From an uncultured Aureispira sp. (lineage in GTDB: Bacteria > Bacteroidota > Bacteroidia > Chitinophagales > Saprospiraceae): a stretch of DNA of 54,782 nt. This document shows, in pieces, positions 17,573 through 26,757 of the stretch. The stretch lies in assembly GCA_905480485.1 (NCBI GenBank), contig CAJQQM010000230.1:1-54782 (forward strand), given 5' to 3'. The notes beneath the pieces were generated by a model, which was given only the letters and a program-made list of their open reading frames with translations, was not told where the DNA came from and did no database searches. The translations under genes were made by a program, and so were the position numbers. Position 1 is the first letter of the stretch. Each line of letters begins with the position of its first letter.

Positions 17573-18025
17573 ATGTATTTTTCCAATTATACAGATTTAG
17601 AGATAGGGGCAAAGGAACTTTGGCCTTTTTTGGTAGAGATAGAAAACATCAAGCAATGGAATACGCTTCTACTTGATTTTAAACCGGTATCGGAAGGCCC
17701 TTTGCGTAAAGGATTTATTGGGGCTTTTTTCATTGAAGAAAAAATTTCCAAAACCTGGTATCAGACCGAAATCCTTAGCTGGGAAGAAAATAAAAGTATG
17801 TCTTTCGCACTCAGTGACGGAAACTTAGGGAAACAAGCCTTAAGCTTGGAATACCATATCCAATCACTTTCAAAAAATTCTGTACGATTGAAGGTGAAGA
17901 CAAGTTGGAAGGCGGTGGGAATAAAGTGGAAACTCGCCGAACCTATTCTAAAACAATTTACACAACGTGTGATTCAAAACAGTCTTCAACAACTCAAGCA
18001 GCTAATTTCTAAGCTGCCAAAGTAG
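17573..18025 (+). CDS. SRPBCC (START/Bet v1-like) domain protein
   Basis: 150 residues spanning one SRPBCC domain. It starts with the ELWPFLVEIENIKQWN block (helix, then a Trp-Asn turn), continues with long beta strands (EILSWEENKSMSFAL) and ends with the long C-terminal helix (ILKQFTQRVIQNSLQQLKQL). The fold forms a hydrophobic pocket for lipids or small aromatics. This single-domain form resembles the polyketide-cyclase/dehydrase group of bacterial proteins with mostly unknown ligands. It follows the hypothetical gene at 16962 in an apparent two-gene unit. Confidence 0.8.
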   Translation: MYFSNYTDLEIGAKELWPFLVEIENIKQWNTLLLDFKPVSEGPLRKGFIGAFFIEEKISKTWYQTEILSWEENKSMSFALSDGNLGKQALSLEYHIQSLSKNSVRLKVKTSWKAVGIKWKLAEPILKQFTQRVIQNSLQQLKQLISKLPK

Positions 18026-18038
18026 CGTTTTGTCCAAG

Positions 18039-18086
18039 AAAAGACTTAGTGGCCCTTTTTTATTACTAAATATTAGTAAGTCTTTT
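18039..18086. repeat. Nested inverted repeats at the promoter of the DUF998 gene
   Basis: The outer arms are AAAAGACTTA (18039-18048) and TAAGTCTTTT (18077-18086). Nested in the right half is a perfect palindrome, TTACTAA-ATA-TTAGTAA (18063-18079). It sits just upstream of a -7 element (18106-18113), where an operator would act. Confidence 0.45.
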
Positions 18087-18105
18087 AATTAAAAAGATAA
18101 AATTG

Positions 18106-18113
18106 TATTTTTG
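18106..18113 (+). promoter_or_regulatory. -7 element of the DUF998 gene
   Basis: TATTTTTG matches TAnnTTTG exactly. The predicted transcription start is near 18120, so the ATG-type codon at 18103 cannot be used. This decides in favour of a start at 18133 or 18172. Confidence 0.45.
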
Positions 18114-18132
18114 GGACCATTTTTGCTGTAAA

Positions 18133-18861
18133 ATGCACACCAATCAATTCAATCAATCTTTTAGCGTTCGTATGAAAAAAATGATACCTTACGCAGGCCT
18201 AGCCACCTGTGCTATTCTATACCTAGTAATAATAATTGCAGCCATTCCTTATCGTGGACAACAAGGAGAAACTTATTCTATTTTTAATCATTTTATTTCT
18301 GAATTAGGTTCTCAACGATTTTCAACCAACCAACTTATCTACAATATTGGCGTGGTAGCGGCTGCCTTAGGTTTTGCCGTTTTTACCTATGGCCTTCGAT
18401 TTTTTTGTAAGTCCAAAACAGCGATTTATGCTGTTAATATCGGGGTCGTTTCTTCCGTTTTATGTGTGGGTGTGGGTTTGGTGCCCGAGGATTATAGATA
18501 CCCTCATCTAATACTGGCCTTTACTTTTTTTTGTATGATGACGCTAGCGGTTACCTTGTTTTCTATTAGTATTCTTAGAGAAAAAGAAAACCCCTTTCCT
18601 AAATACTTGGGACTACATGGCCTACTTGTTCCATTAGCTTTTGCTTGTTTTTTGGCGATGCCCAAACATTTGATGGCGGCAAAAAGAATTGAAGGTGCAT
18701 TATTTGAGCGTCCACAAATTTGGTGGCTGCCTTTTATGGAGTGGTGTCTATTTTTTGCTCTTACAAGTTGGATAATGCTTATTTCTCTTCGAATGTTTGA
18801 TATAGCGCGCCAAAATAGAACCTCTTATAATCTTTCATCAGCTAATTTGGAGATGCAATAA
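18133..18861 (+). CDS. DUF998 family membrane protein
   Basis: From the ATG at 18133 the protein has 242 residues and about six membrane helices. It matches the DUF998 pattern: an early helix ending in AAIPYRG, then the conserved IFNHFISELGSQRFS block, and a second helix beginning LIYNIGVV. The family's role is unknown. The frame is open from 18103, but a -7 element overlaps that position. The ATG at 18172 (MKKMIPYAGL) is an equally possible start and would place the first helix directly at the N-terminus. Confidence 0.75.
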   Translation: MHTNQFNQSFSVRMKKMIPYAGLATCAILYLVIIIAAIPYRGQQGETYSIFNHFISELGSQRFSTNQLIYNIGVVAAALGFAVFTYGLRFFCKSKTAIYAVNIGVVSSVLCVGVGLVPEDYRYPHLILAFTFFCMMTLAVTLFSISILREKENPFPKYLGLHGLLVPLAFACFLAMPKHLMAAKRIEGALFERPQIWWLPFMEWCLFFALTSWIMLISLRMFDIARQNRTSYNLSSANLEMQ

Positions 18862-18934
18862 TTGAATGTATAATACATTTATTGGGGCTAAAATATTTTA
18901 TCATTATATGAAGATTTCTTCATAATTAGTTTTT

Positions 18935-18965
18935 AATTGTTGTATATTAGCTAGGCACAACAATT
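18935..18965. promoter_or_regulatory. Inverted repeat, candidate operator for the CDF transporter
   Basis: AATTGTTGT (18935-18943) and ACAACAATT (18957-18965) are perfect 9-bp arms around 13 bases, ending 5 bp before the start codon. The spacer contains TATATTAG, one mismatch from the -7 consensus. This is consistent with a metal-responsive repressor covering the promoter, but no regulator gene is nearby. Confidence 0.4.
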
Positions 18966-18970
18966 GTATT

Positions 18971-19915
18971 ATGGGGCATCATCATCATCATCACGAAATT
19001 CGGCAGCAAGATATGGGCAAGACACTCATTTTGGGCATAGTCCTTAATTTGGGTTTCGTTGTTGTTGAACTTGTGGCAGGATTGTATTATGGGTCTTTGG
19101 CTTTGATGTCGGATGCAGGCCACAACTTCAGCGATGTAATTGCCCTTTTAATGGCTTTAGTTGCCTTCAAGCTCTTATCAATTGCGCCCAATCAGCAATA
19201 TACTTACGGCTACCGTAAAACAACTATTTGGGCTGCTTTGTTTAATGCTTTAATTTTGCTTTTTGCAGTGGCTATGATTGGTTGGGAAAGTTTGCAGCGC
19301 TGGTCTAACCCTATGGTGATTGATGGAAAAGTTTCTGCTATAGTCGCAGGTATAGGTATTTTTGTTAACGGATTCACAGCTTGGTTGTTTGTGCACGATA
19401 AAGACAAAGATATCAACATAAAAGGGGCTTATTTGCACATGATGGCTGATATGATGGTTTCGGTAGGTGTAGTTTTGAGTGGCTTATTAATTTTATTTAC
19501 CGACTGGTATTGGATTGATACACTTATGAGTTGGCTTATCATTGTGTTGATTGTCTATGGAACCTGGAGTCTGCTCAAAGAGAGTGTTCGTCTAGGTTTA
19601 GATGGAGTGCCCTCATCTATAGATATGCTGCAAATTCAAGCAAAAATTGAAAAAGTCGACGGTGTCCTTTCCGTGCATCATATTCATTTATGGGGATTAA
19701 GTACCACCGAAAATGCATTTACGGCACATTTAGTGATTGACAATGACGTTACTTTTGAACAAGCTGCTTCGATCAAAAAAACGGTCAAGCATCTTTTGGA
19801 CCATGAAGATATACAACATGTTACTCTAGAAATAGAAAAAGAATTAGAAAATTGTTCGGCACAGGATTGTGCGATAGTCAGTGAAAAAGAAGGGCATCAT
19901 CATCACCATCATTAG
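18971..19915 (+). CDS. Cation diffusion facilitator (zinc efflux), natively His6-tagged at both ends
   Basis: 314 residues with six membrane helices. The transport site is the Zn-type HD/HD set: H51 and D55 in helix II (DAGHNFSD), H156 and D160 in helix V (HMMADMM). The C-terminal cytoplasmic domain (about residues 205-300, with VLSVHHIHLWGLS) is the usual metal-sensing dimer domain. The chain begins MGHHHHHHE and ends EGHHHHHH. Histidine-rich ends are common in CDFs, but an exact six-His run at both ends is unusual. It should export Zn2+ (perhaps Co2+ or Cd2+) in exchange for protons. Confidence 0.93.
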   Translation: MGHHHHHHEIRQQDMGKTLILGIVLNLGFVVVELVAGLYYGSLALMSDAGHNFSDVIALLMALVAFKLLSIAPNQQYTYGYRKTTIWAALFNALILLFAVAMIGWESLQRWSNPMVIDGKVSAIVAGIGIFVNGFTAWLFVHDKDKDINIKGAYLHMMADMMVSVGVVLSGLLILFTDWYWIDTLMSWLIIVLIVYGTWSLLKESVRLGLDGVPSSIDMLQIQAKIEKVDGVLSVHHIHLWGLSTTENAFTAHLVIDNDVTFEQAASIKKTVKHLLDHEDIQHVTLEIEKELENCSAQDCAIVSEKEGHHHHHH

Positions 19916-19946
19916 CCATTATTATATATTAAATATACGTAGAATT

Positions 19947-20777
19947 ATGAAATTAATAGGAAATATATCAGCAATCATCTGTTTTTCAATTTTATTAAGC
20001 TGTTGTGATGAAATACCTCCTACAATTACACCTTGTCAAACGAGTAGAATAACACTTGTAGAGGAATTTACAGGGGTCTCTTGTGTAAATTGTCCGATTG
20101 GAAGTGAAAAACTAGAACTACTGTCAAGTCAGAATCCAGGTAAAATTATTGTGGTTGGTATACATGCAGGCTTTTTTGCCGTGCCAAGTACTTCCAATAA
20201 CAACCTTGACCTTCGTACAGCCGACGGAGATTTGCTAGAGTCTATACATTTAGGGCCTGTTTCAGGATATCCTTCAGCAACCATCAATCGAAAAATATTT
20301 GATGGAGAAAACGAATTGCCTGTCAATCAAAATAAGTGGGCAGGATACATCAATAACGAATTATGCAACCGTCCTATTGCCGAACTAAATGCCTCGAGCA
20401 ATTATAACACTGTTGATAGTACGGTTTCTATTGTAGTTGATATGATACCTAGTACCTATTATGAAGGGCTGACAGAAGAGGACTTGGCTATGACCATCAT
20501 GATTACCGAAAGTAATATTGTAGGCTATCAACTTACACCGCAAGGTTCTGAACAAAATTATGTCCACAAGCATGTGCTTAGAGATATTTTGTCCTCGGAT
20601 TATACCGGTGACTTACTCATCAATAAAGAAAATGTGTTGAGCCCTCAACAAGTTAGTATTAGCGATTATAAGATACCCGCTGAATGGAACCCGGATAATT
20701 GCTATGTCATTGCCTTCATCCATTACAAAGGGGACAATAACAAAACCGTTCAACAGGCAATAGAAATTAAGCTATAA
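19947..20777 (+). CDS. Omp28-like outer membrane lipoprotein
   Basis: The frame is open from 19881, but that region overlaps the transporter gene. The ATG at 19947 gives a proper lipoprotein signal (MKLIGNISAIICFSILLSC), with the lipobox cysteine at residue 19 or 20. The mature part opens with LVEEFTGVSCVNCPIG, a thioredoxin-like strand with a CxxC motif, and continues with the GYPSATINRK block. This is the pattern of the Omp28 family, first described in Porphyromonas. The predicted location is lipid-anchored in the outer membrane. The CxxC may be redox-active. Confidence 0.82.
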   Translation: MKLIGNISAIICFSILLSCCDEIPPTITPCQTSRITLVEEFTGVSCVNCPIGSEKLELLSSQNPGKIIVVGIHAGFFAVPSTSNNNLDLRTADGDLLESIHLGPVSGYPSATINRKIFDGENELPVNQNKWAGYINNELCNRPIAELNASSNYNTVDSTVSIVVDMIPSTYYEGLTEEDLAMTIMITESNIVGYQLTPQGSEQNYVHKHVLRDILSSDYTGDLLINKENVLSPQQVSISDYKIPAEWNPDNCYVIAFIHYKGDNNKTVQQAIEIKL

Positions 20778-20808
20778 AAAAAGCCGAGCTAACAGCTCGG
20801 CTTCTTTT
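20776..20808. terminator. Bidirectional intrinsic terminator
   Basis: A 10-bp stem, AAGCCGAGCT (20781-20790) with AGCTCGGCTT (20794-20803), has a 3-base loop. It is preceded by an A run and followed by a T-rich tract, and it separates two convergent genes. Confidence 0.85.
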
Positions 20809-21589
20809 ATTTACCTACAAAAACAGCTTTTCGTTTTTCCAAAAAGGCTGATGCCCCTTCTTTAAAGTCTTCGGTATTTACGGTCTGTGCAAACTCTATA
20901 ACTTCTTGCTCAAAGCCATCTTTTTGGCTTTCGAAGAAAGCATTAACGGCAGCAATTGCTTTAGAAACAGCTACAGGTGCTTTCTTTCCTATTTTCTTCA
21001 AGATTTCTTTTGCTTTTTTGACCTCTTCTCCATGGGGTACGACATGATTTGCCAAGCCCCAATTTAGCGCTTTTTGAGCATCTATCATATCAGCAGTCAT
21101 GAGTATTTCCAAGGCTCTCCCTTTTCCAATGTATTGAATTAGCCGTTGTGTTCCTCCGTAGCCTGGTATCAAACCGAGGTTGACTTCAGGTTGGCCAAAA
21201 AGTGCTTTGTTGCTGACCACTCTTATATGACAGGACATTGCTAATTCGCAACCGCCCCCTAAAGCATAACCACCGACGGCAGCAATAACAGGTTTTGGAA
21301 ATCGTTCAATACTAAAAAATATATCATGCCCATTTTGGGCCATATCTAGGCCTCCTTGTGCATCTAGACCTGTAAACTCACTAATATCGGCACCTGCTAC
21401 AAAAGATTTATCGCCCGCACCCGTCAAGATGATACCGCTTAGCCCTTCAAGTTCTAGGGCGTCTTTTTCAAAAAGTTGTCGTAAATCATCCAAAGTTTGA
21501 CGATTTAGTGCATTTAACGCTTTTGGACGATTAATAGTAACCGTTAAAATACCATCCTCGAAATTGGTCAGTAAGTTTTTATAGTTCAT
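20807..21589 (-). CDS. Enoyl-CoA hydratase (crotonase family)
   Basis: 260 residues, the usual length. The oxyanion-hole segment FVAGADI (63-69) and both catalytic glutamates are present: E115 in GGGCELAMS and E135 in PEVNLGLIPG, followed by YGGTQRL. It should hydrate trans-2-enoyl-CoA in fatty acid beta-oxidation or a related route. It stands alone after the PorU2 gene, with its own -7 element at 21637-21644. Confidence 0.95.
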   Translation of the reverse strand: MNYKNLLTNFEDGILTVTINRPKALNALNRQTLDDLRQLFEKDALELEGLSGIILTGAGDKSFVAGADISEFTGLDAQGGLDMAQNGHDIFFSIERFPKPVIAAVGGYALGGGCELAMSCHIRVVSNKALFGQPEVNLGLIPGYGGTQRLIQYIGKGRALEILMTADMIDAQKALNWGLANHVVPHGEEVKKAKEILKKIGKKAPVAVSKAIAAVNAFFESQKDGFEQEVIEFAQTVNTEDFKEGASAFLEKRKAVFVGK

Positions 21590-21636
21590 GTTGTTCTAGT
21601 CAATTATTTTATACAATTAGAATCAATTTACAAACA

Positions 21637-21644
21637 CAAATATA
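21637..21644 (-). promoter_or_regulatory. -7 element of the enoyl-CoA hydratase gene
   Basis: On the minus strand this reads TATATTTG, an exact TAnnTTTG match, 48 bp before the start codon. No clear -33 box is seen. Confidence 0.45.
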
Positions 21645-21712
21645 GTATTTTAAATCGATTATTAATCTTTCTTTTTTGTAATGAATCCCTTTTGATGAAT
21701 GGACCAGCAGTT

Positions 21713-24700
21713 TTATCGCATCAAATACATTTTTCCAAAGCCTTGTCGGAACATAAAGTCGTTACGGGTGCCATAACTTTCATAATTCATGCCTTCTTTT
21801 TTGGTGATTACACGGTATAGGTACACGCCGTTCGCTAGTTGGTCTCCGTACATATCTTTTCCATCCCAAGCATATTCAGTTCGATTGATACCAATCCTAA
21901 GTGTCCCAAGTTCTTCTTGCAAGATTTCGCGAACAACTTTGCCCGAAACGGTTAAGATTTGGATTTTCATATAGTCGGGCAATTCATTTCCTGTGAGTGT
22001 AAATACAAATTGAGTAGCGGTAGAAAAAGGATTCGGATAATTGAGCATATTAGAAATCGAAGGTTGGTTAATTACTTCAAAATCTACACTGTAGCTTAGT
22101 TGTCCAGAATTGTTACCTGACTGATCAGAAGCGCTTACATACAAGGTGTACATGCCGTCGTTGGCTAATTCAGGATGTATGATTATTTTAGCTTTGTTTT
22201 CTTCCGCTAATTTGGTAGGGTCGGAGGGATAAAATTGCATGTCGGTGGTTTCTGGACGCAGGGCAATTTCACCATTCTCTAAATTAGGATGCCTTAGAAT
22301 TATTCTAAAATCTTCTAAATCATCCAAACCCAAGTATTGGTTGTCGTCCGATAGCGTCACTACAATTTCGGGTTTACCCGATACAATATCCTTGTTCATG
22401 ATGTGAATACCATCAAATGTTACATCCAAAAGTGGGTTAACAGCATCTCGCTTCACTTCAAAGGAGATTAAGCCTATGTTGTTGAAAAAATATTTTTCGG
22501 GTTGGTCATTATTGGGATTTATTTCAATTAAAATCTGTTGATTTCCGACTAGGTTGATTGTTGATAAACTAAAACTTGCATGTAGGGTGTCGCCCGAAAG
22601 CAAGGAATCTAAACGTGTATAAACCGGGCTGCCGCTTCCTACTAATTCGAATTTGACCAACATGCTATCCATGTCGATATCACTGATATTTTCAAAGGCA
22701 ATCTCGAGTTTAAGTTCTTGACCTTCTTGTACACAACTACTATCAAAGTACAGGAAGTATTCGGGCCGAAGGGCTGCTTCGGGCACCATGTCACCTAATA
22801 TCCTCCAATAGTTAATATATGGAGAAGTATTGTTGACCGAGTCCAAGCTATTCCAAACCAACTCGAGGTAAGGATAAATAGTAGGGTCGATATTGGTTAA
22901 GGACTCAATAGGGTCTGCTACAGGATTAAGTGGAGAGGGTATCAGTAAAGTACGCGTATTTTGATTGATGTCAATCCCATAGACCTCTACATCAGATTCT
23001 TCGGTAGGAACGTTGATGTCGTCCCAGTGCATAGAATACCAATTACTAGCAGGGCCAATTATAGTCGACTTTTGGTTGCCCTGATACCAGTTTTCTTCCA
23101 AAGAACCCGCAATAGAAATAGCATCTAAAGCCGATGCGCCTATCGAAGAGGTGTTGTGGATATAACTTAAGTCTCCTTTTCTGAAAAAAGTAGCCCAAGG
23201 ATAACCTGATGCAGGCGTACTGCTGTTCGCCAGCGAATCAACAAATAAAGCGCCATGGCTCGTAAACGCCTGTTTAAGACTGTTACTCCAGGCAAATCCA
23301 TAAGCATTGTTGAGGGTATAGGCCAATACATAATGTCCGTCAGGGACTATATTTGTAATAAAATTTTCAAGAGAATCACGACCATTTGAACTTTGTGTTT
23401 TAAACAAAAAGGTAGGGGTGGTTCTGCCTGCGCCATCACAATTATAAGCACCATATAGGGAATTGTTGAAGGGACCAGGCAGTTCCCAAAATTCGAGTGT
23501 CCCTGGTTCTATAACGGCCACATAGACGCCATTCTGACCACTACAGCGACACTTATCTAGTTTGCTACCATTAAAGTATATAGCAACGTTTTCGGGGTGT
23601 AGTACCGTTGGGGTTTTGGCTGTATTAGCAGATACCGTCTGAATAGAGGTGATATAGTTGAATTTACGGTCGGGTTCTTCCAAGGTTAGGTTGATGTGGT
23701 CATCTTTCTTATATTGGAAGAAATGCGATTGATTCCATCCTGGATAACTGCCGTCTAGGTATATAAATGAACTAGTTGACCAGCTGAAATTGCCACCAAT
23801 AGAACTAGAGTCGACACTAACCCGCCAATAATAAACGGTAGAGTCCAGGTAGTTGGTAGAAGGTGTCCATTCAATAAGGCCACCTACTTGGGTTATATTG
23901 GTACTTTGCAACAGTGGACTATTAAAATATTCTGTTGTGTCAAGTTGCAGTATGTAGCTTTGTTGAACAGCAAATGTATTGCCGGTGGAGGCTTTTAGAC
24001 TAATCGGTGTATTAGGTACGATAGCAAATTCATAAGGGTAAACAGGGACAACTGCATCAGATAATATGGCTACACAATAATTCAGAACCTCATTATTATT
24101 TTCGGCAGCAGGTGCAGGTTCCTCCGCTACATTATTATCAGAGTCAATGTAGATATCAAATTTATTGATCCCTAAAGCAGTAGCATTTCCAATAGGAATT
24201 GGAATGGTTACTTGAGTTCTAAAATAGGGGGCTTGGATTTGAACGGAAGTAGCAAAGCCCGAAGAATTATCAGGATAGGTTCGGTCGATTCGTATGGTAA
24301 TAACAGAATCAACGGCTTTACCCAAATTGTAAACGTCTAATTCTAGATTGAATGTGCCTTGTTGAATCGTTACAACTTCGGGAGAATGACTAACAAGGTT
24401 TTCATCGATATAATAATCAGGGTGTTCTGTGTTGGAAACACGGTAAGCAGGGTCGCCGTGATAGGCCATATAATTGCAAACCATCTGCGTGGTGGTGGTG
24501 TAAGATAGTGACTCTAAACGATTGATAGCAGTTTTTACCGATTTAGCAGCCCCTTCGTTGTAGTGAACATTAGATATATTGTAGTAAAATTCTTGTGCGA
24601 AATTATTGAGAGAAGCAAGGGCTGATGCACCTACAGATGCCAAAAAAACACCGGCACCAGCTTGTGGTTCAAACACAAAATCTTCGCTAATATAGGGGTA

Positions 24701-26722
24701 GGAAGAATACATGGTACCACCGTAGCAGCCTAATGCCATTATTAGTGGGTATTTTTGATAGTTATTGTAGTTTTGAGGATGGTCGAGATTGAAATCGAAA
24801 CTATTGGCTGATGAATGACCAAAAAAAGTAATCATTGAAACGCCAGAATTGATCAGAGAATCAAGATAAGTGGATTGAACAACTTGTATTGGGCTGCTTG
24901 AGGTTTTGAAAAAAGACTCTACTTTTCCGCCGTACATCGGGGCCTCAATTTTAGACTTCATGGCATTGAGGTGGTTGTTTATTAAATTTTGTTCACCACT
25001 ATTCTTACCGCCTCCCAAGTGCAATATATTTTTGGTCCATCCTCGGTCGGGTAGAGTTTGGGCAGCCATACGTTGTGTTTCTACATCTATGATTTTTTGA
25101 AGATACAAGGATACTTGATCGCCAGTTAGGGCCGATAGCCTTCCGAGGGCAATCACAGGTTCATCGCTATCGATAGAAGCCAACATAACATTATCAGAGG
25201 GAGGATAACCAAACGTTGGAATTAATAAATTGGAGGCCTGTCCACGAACATCCTGGTATTCTCGCCCCTTCCCAATTAAAAATATATATTCAGGATCAGT
25301 CCAATTATTTTTTATGAAATGACAAAAATTACGAATCGCCAACGGGTGATGTACAATTCCGTATGAAAATTGGTTGTAAAGTGCATCTATGTCTACATCT
25401 AATGTGTTGTAAGAACCTCCTTGAGGTGATTGACGATACGCCTGATAGTCAAAAATAGGATTGTTTCCCGCAGAATTAGTCTTAAGAGATGCATGTGTGA
25501 TAATAAGGTAGTTCACAGCATTAAAATTGGGAGAGGCGTAATTGACAAAATTGACTGGAGTTACTCCGACAACATCTATAAGGCTTGCAGGATTTCCTTC
25601 ATTAATCATGACCAATTCACAATCGGTAGCCGATGGGTCAAGGTCACTAATTAGCATTGAATTAGCTGCCGTATAAAATGCTTTGATTCTAGTTGCATTG
25701 CTTAGGTCGTATATGTAGTATTGGTCTGCAGCTGCATTGGTAGCATCTACATTGGTCAATTGCACATGCCTTCTGCTATTGTTGGCAGAAAGTTTAAATT
25801 TGAATATAGCTTTGCCATCAAAATCGAAGTTTCTGGGATAATTAATAGAAGCCCAAGCTAAATAATGATTCGAACCCGATGAATTGACAGTAGTATTAGT
25901 TGATTGTAGGCTGTTTAGCGGAACTGAGGCTGTATATTCAGCTACATGATGGCCACTGAAATTGTTGGTAGAATAGCTGGCATTACCAATTTTAATTTGA
26001 TGTAAACCTGCGCCGTTGATGTTGGAGAATATTTTGCAGGAAGCAGTTGCACTAGGGCCTTGTGCATAAACATTTTCGGTAGAAATAACAGCATTGTTAG
26101 AAGTATTCAAAGCACTACCAAATCCTTCTCCGTATTCTAGTATAGATTTGGTAAGCATTTCCGTCGATACGGGATGCTTCATTCCCTCATTAAATGTCGA
26201 ACTCAATACCTTAAGACTATTATGCATAAAATAAGACTCCTTGGCCGGAAGGTTGGATAAGTTGGCTACTGCATTGGTGTAATGAAGGCTTGAAGGGCTG
26301 TTGCCCCAGGTTAAAAAATAGGCAGCTGTGTCGTTAAATAAGCTATAGTTCTCATTGAAGTGATGTGTAGGGTCATTGTACATATTTATGTCGAAACTGC
26401 CATCGTTCTTGCGTCCGTAAAATTGAATATAGTCTAGTTGGCCGTTGCTGCTTTCTACATGTATAGGAATCTCTTGGCCTTCGTGAAATATTTGCAATCC
26501 TTGTAAGTTGACAGCACCCAAATTAGCCCCCGCTTGTTGAAGTATAGCTGCATCCAAACGATACATTCCGTCTTCAAAAACTTTTATTTTGTAATAGGGC
26601 TTACCAAGGGTGTAGTCTATCCATTCATTACCAAAATTGCCATCATGACCTTGCGCAAAAAGTTGATTTTGGGCTGTCCCCCAAAAGGCAAGAATTAAAA
26701 CTATTATGAGTTGCTTTTTCAT
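21713..26722 (-). CDS. porU2: T9SS sortase-like protein PorU2, gingipain (C25) type
   Basis: 1669 residues with a signal peptide ending LFAQG. The peptidase C25 core has catalytic H636 (FFGHSS) and C666 (ALGCYGG), a spacing like that in gingipains. Downstream are Ig/FN3-like beta domains and, from about residue 1562 (NYPNPFSTAT), a T9SS C-terminal domain ending in a VYLYRV strand. PorU cleaves such domains from cargo and attaches cargo to surface lipopolysaccharide. Canonical PorU is about 1100-1300 residues; the greater length and pairing with a PorV homologue fit the group annotated as PorU2. It lies 35 bp after PorV2, in one operon. Confidence 0.85.
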   Translation of the reverse strand: MKKQLIIVLILAFWGTAQNQLFAQGHDGNFGNEWIDYTLGKPYYKIKVFEDGMYRLDAAILQQAGANLGAVNLQGLQIFHEGQEIPIHVESSNGQLDYIQFYGRKNDGSFDINMYNDPTHHFNENYSLFNDTAAYFLTWGNSPSSLHYTNAVANLSNLPAKESYFMHNSLKVLSSTFNEGMKHPVSTEMLTKSILEYGEGFGSALNTSNNAVISTENVYAQGPSATASCKIFSNINGAGLHQIKIGNASYSTNNFSGHHVAEYTASVPLNSLQSTNTTVNSSGSNHYLAWASINYPRNFDFDGKAIFKFKLSANNSRRHVQLTNVDATNAAADQYYIYDLSNATRIKAFYTAANSMLISDLDPSATDCELVMINEGNPASLIDVVGVTPVNFVNYASPNFNAVNYLIITHASLKTNSAGNNPIFDYQAYRQSPQGGSYNTLDVDIDALYNQFSYGIVHHPLAIRNFCHFIKNNWTDPEYIFLIGKGREYQDVRGQASNLLIPTFGYPPSDNVMLASIDSDEPVIALGRLSALTGDQVSLYLQKIIDVETQRMAAQTLPDRGWTKNILHLGGGKNSGEQNLINNHLNAMKSKIEAPMYGGKVESFFKTSSSPIQVVQSTYLDSLINSGVSMITFFGHSSANSFDFNLDHPQNYNNYQKYPLIMALGCYGGTMYSSYPYISEDFVFEPQAGAGVFLASVGASALASLNNFAQEFYYNISNVHYNEGAAKSVKTAINRLESLSYTTTTQMVCNYMAYHGDPAYRVSNTEHPDYYIDENLVSHSPEVVTIQQGTFNLELDVYNLGKAVDSVITIRIDRTYPDNSSGFATSVQIQAPYFRTQVTIPIPIGNATALGINKFDIYIDSDNNVAEEPAPAAENNNEVLNYCVAILSDAVVPVYPYEFAIVPNTPISLKASTGNTFAVQQSYILQLDTTEYFNSPLLQSTNITQVGGLIEWTPSTNYLDSTVYYWRVSVDSSSIGGNFSWSTSSFIYLDGSYPGWNQSHFFQYKKDDHINLTLEEPDRKFNYITSIQTVSANTAKTPTVLHPENVAIYFNGSKLDKCRCSGQNGVYVAVIEPGTLEFWELPGPFNNSLYGAYNCDGAGRTTPTFLFKTQSSNGRDSLENFITNIVPDGHYVLAYTLNNAYGFAWSNSLKQAFTSHGALFVDSLANSSTPASGYPWATFFRKGDLSYIHNTSSIGASALDAISIAGSLEENWYQGNQKSTIIGPASNWYSMHWDDINVPTEESDVEVYGIDINQNTRTLLIPSPLNPVADPIESLTNIDPTIYPYLELVWNSLDSVNNTSPYINYWRILGDMVPEAALRPEYFLYFDSSCVQEGQELKLEIAFENISDIDMDSMLVKFELVGSGSPVYTRLDSLLSGDTLHASFSLSTINLVGNQQILIEINPNNDQPEKYFFNNIGLISFEVKRDAVNPLLDVTFDGIHIMNKDIVSGKPEIVVTLSDDNQYLGLDDLEDFRIILRHPNLENGEIALRPETTDMQFYPSDPTKLAEENKAKIIIHPELANDGMYTLYVSASDQSGNNSGQLSYSVDFEVINQPSISNMLNYPNPFSTATQFVFTLTGNELPDYMKIQILTVSGKVVREILQEELGTLRIGINRTEYAWDGKDMYGDQLANGVYLYRVITKKEGMNYESYGTRNDFMFRQGFGKMYLMR

Positions 26723-26757
26723 TTGATATAATGATTAGATGAACATGAATATTAGAA

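Noticed and set aside
18971-18996. Vector or expression-tag contamination suggested by MGHHHHHH
   Set aside because: The His run is in frame with a full chromosomal transporter gene, has natural flanks, and a second run is at the C-terminus.
19881-19946. Longer N-terminus for the Omp28-like lipoprotein
   Set aside because: It overlaps the CDF gene, and the ATG at 19947 gives a proper lipoprotein signal peptide.
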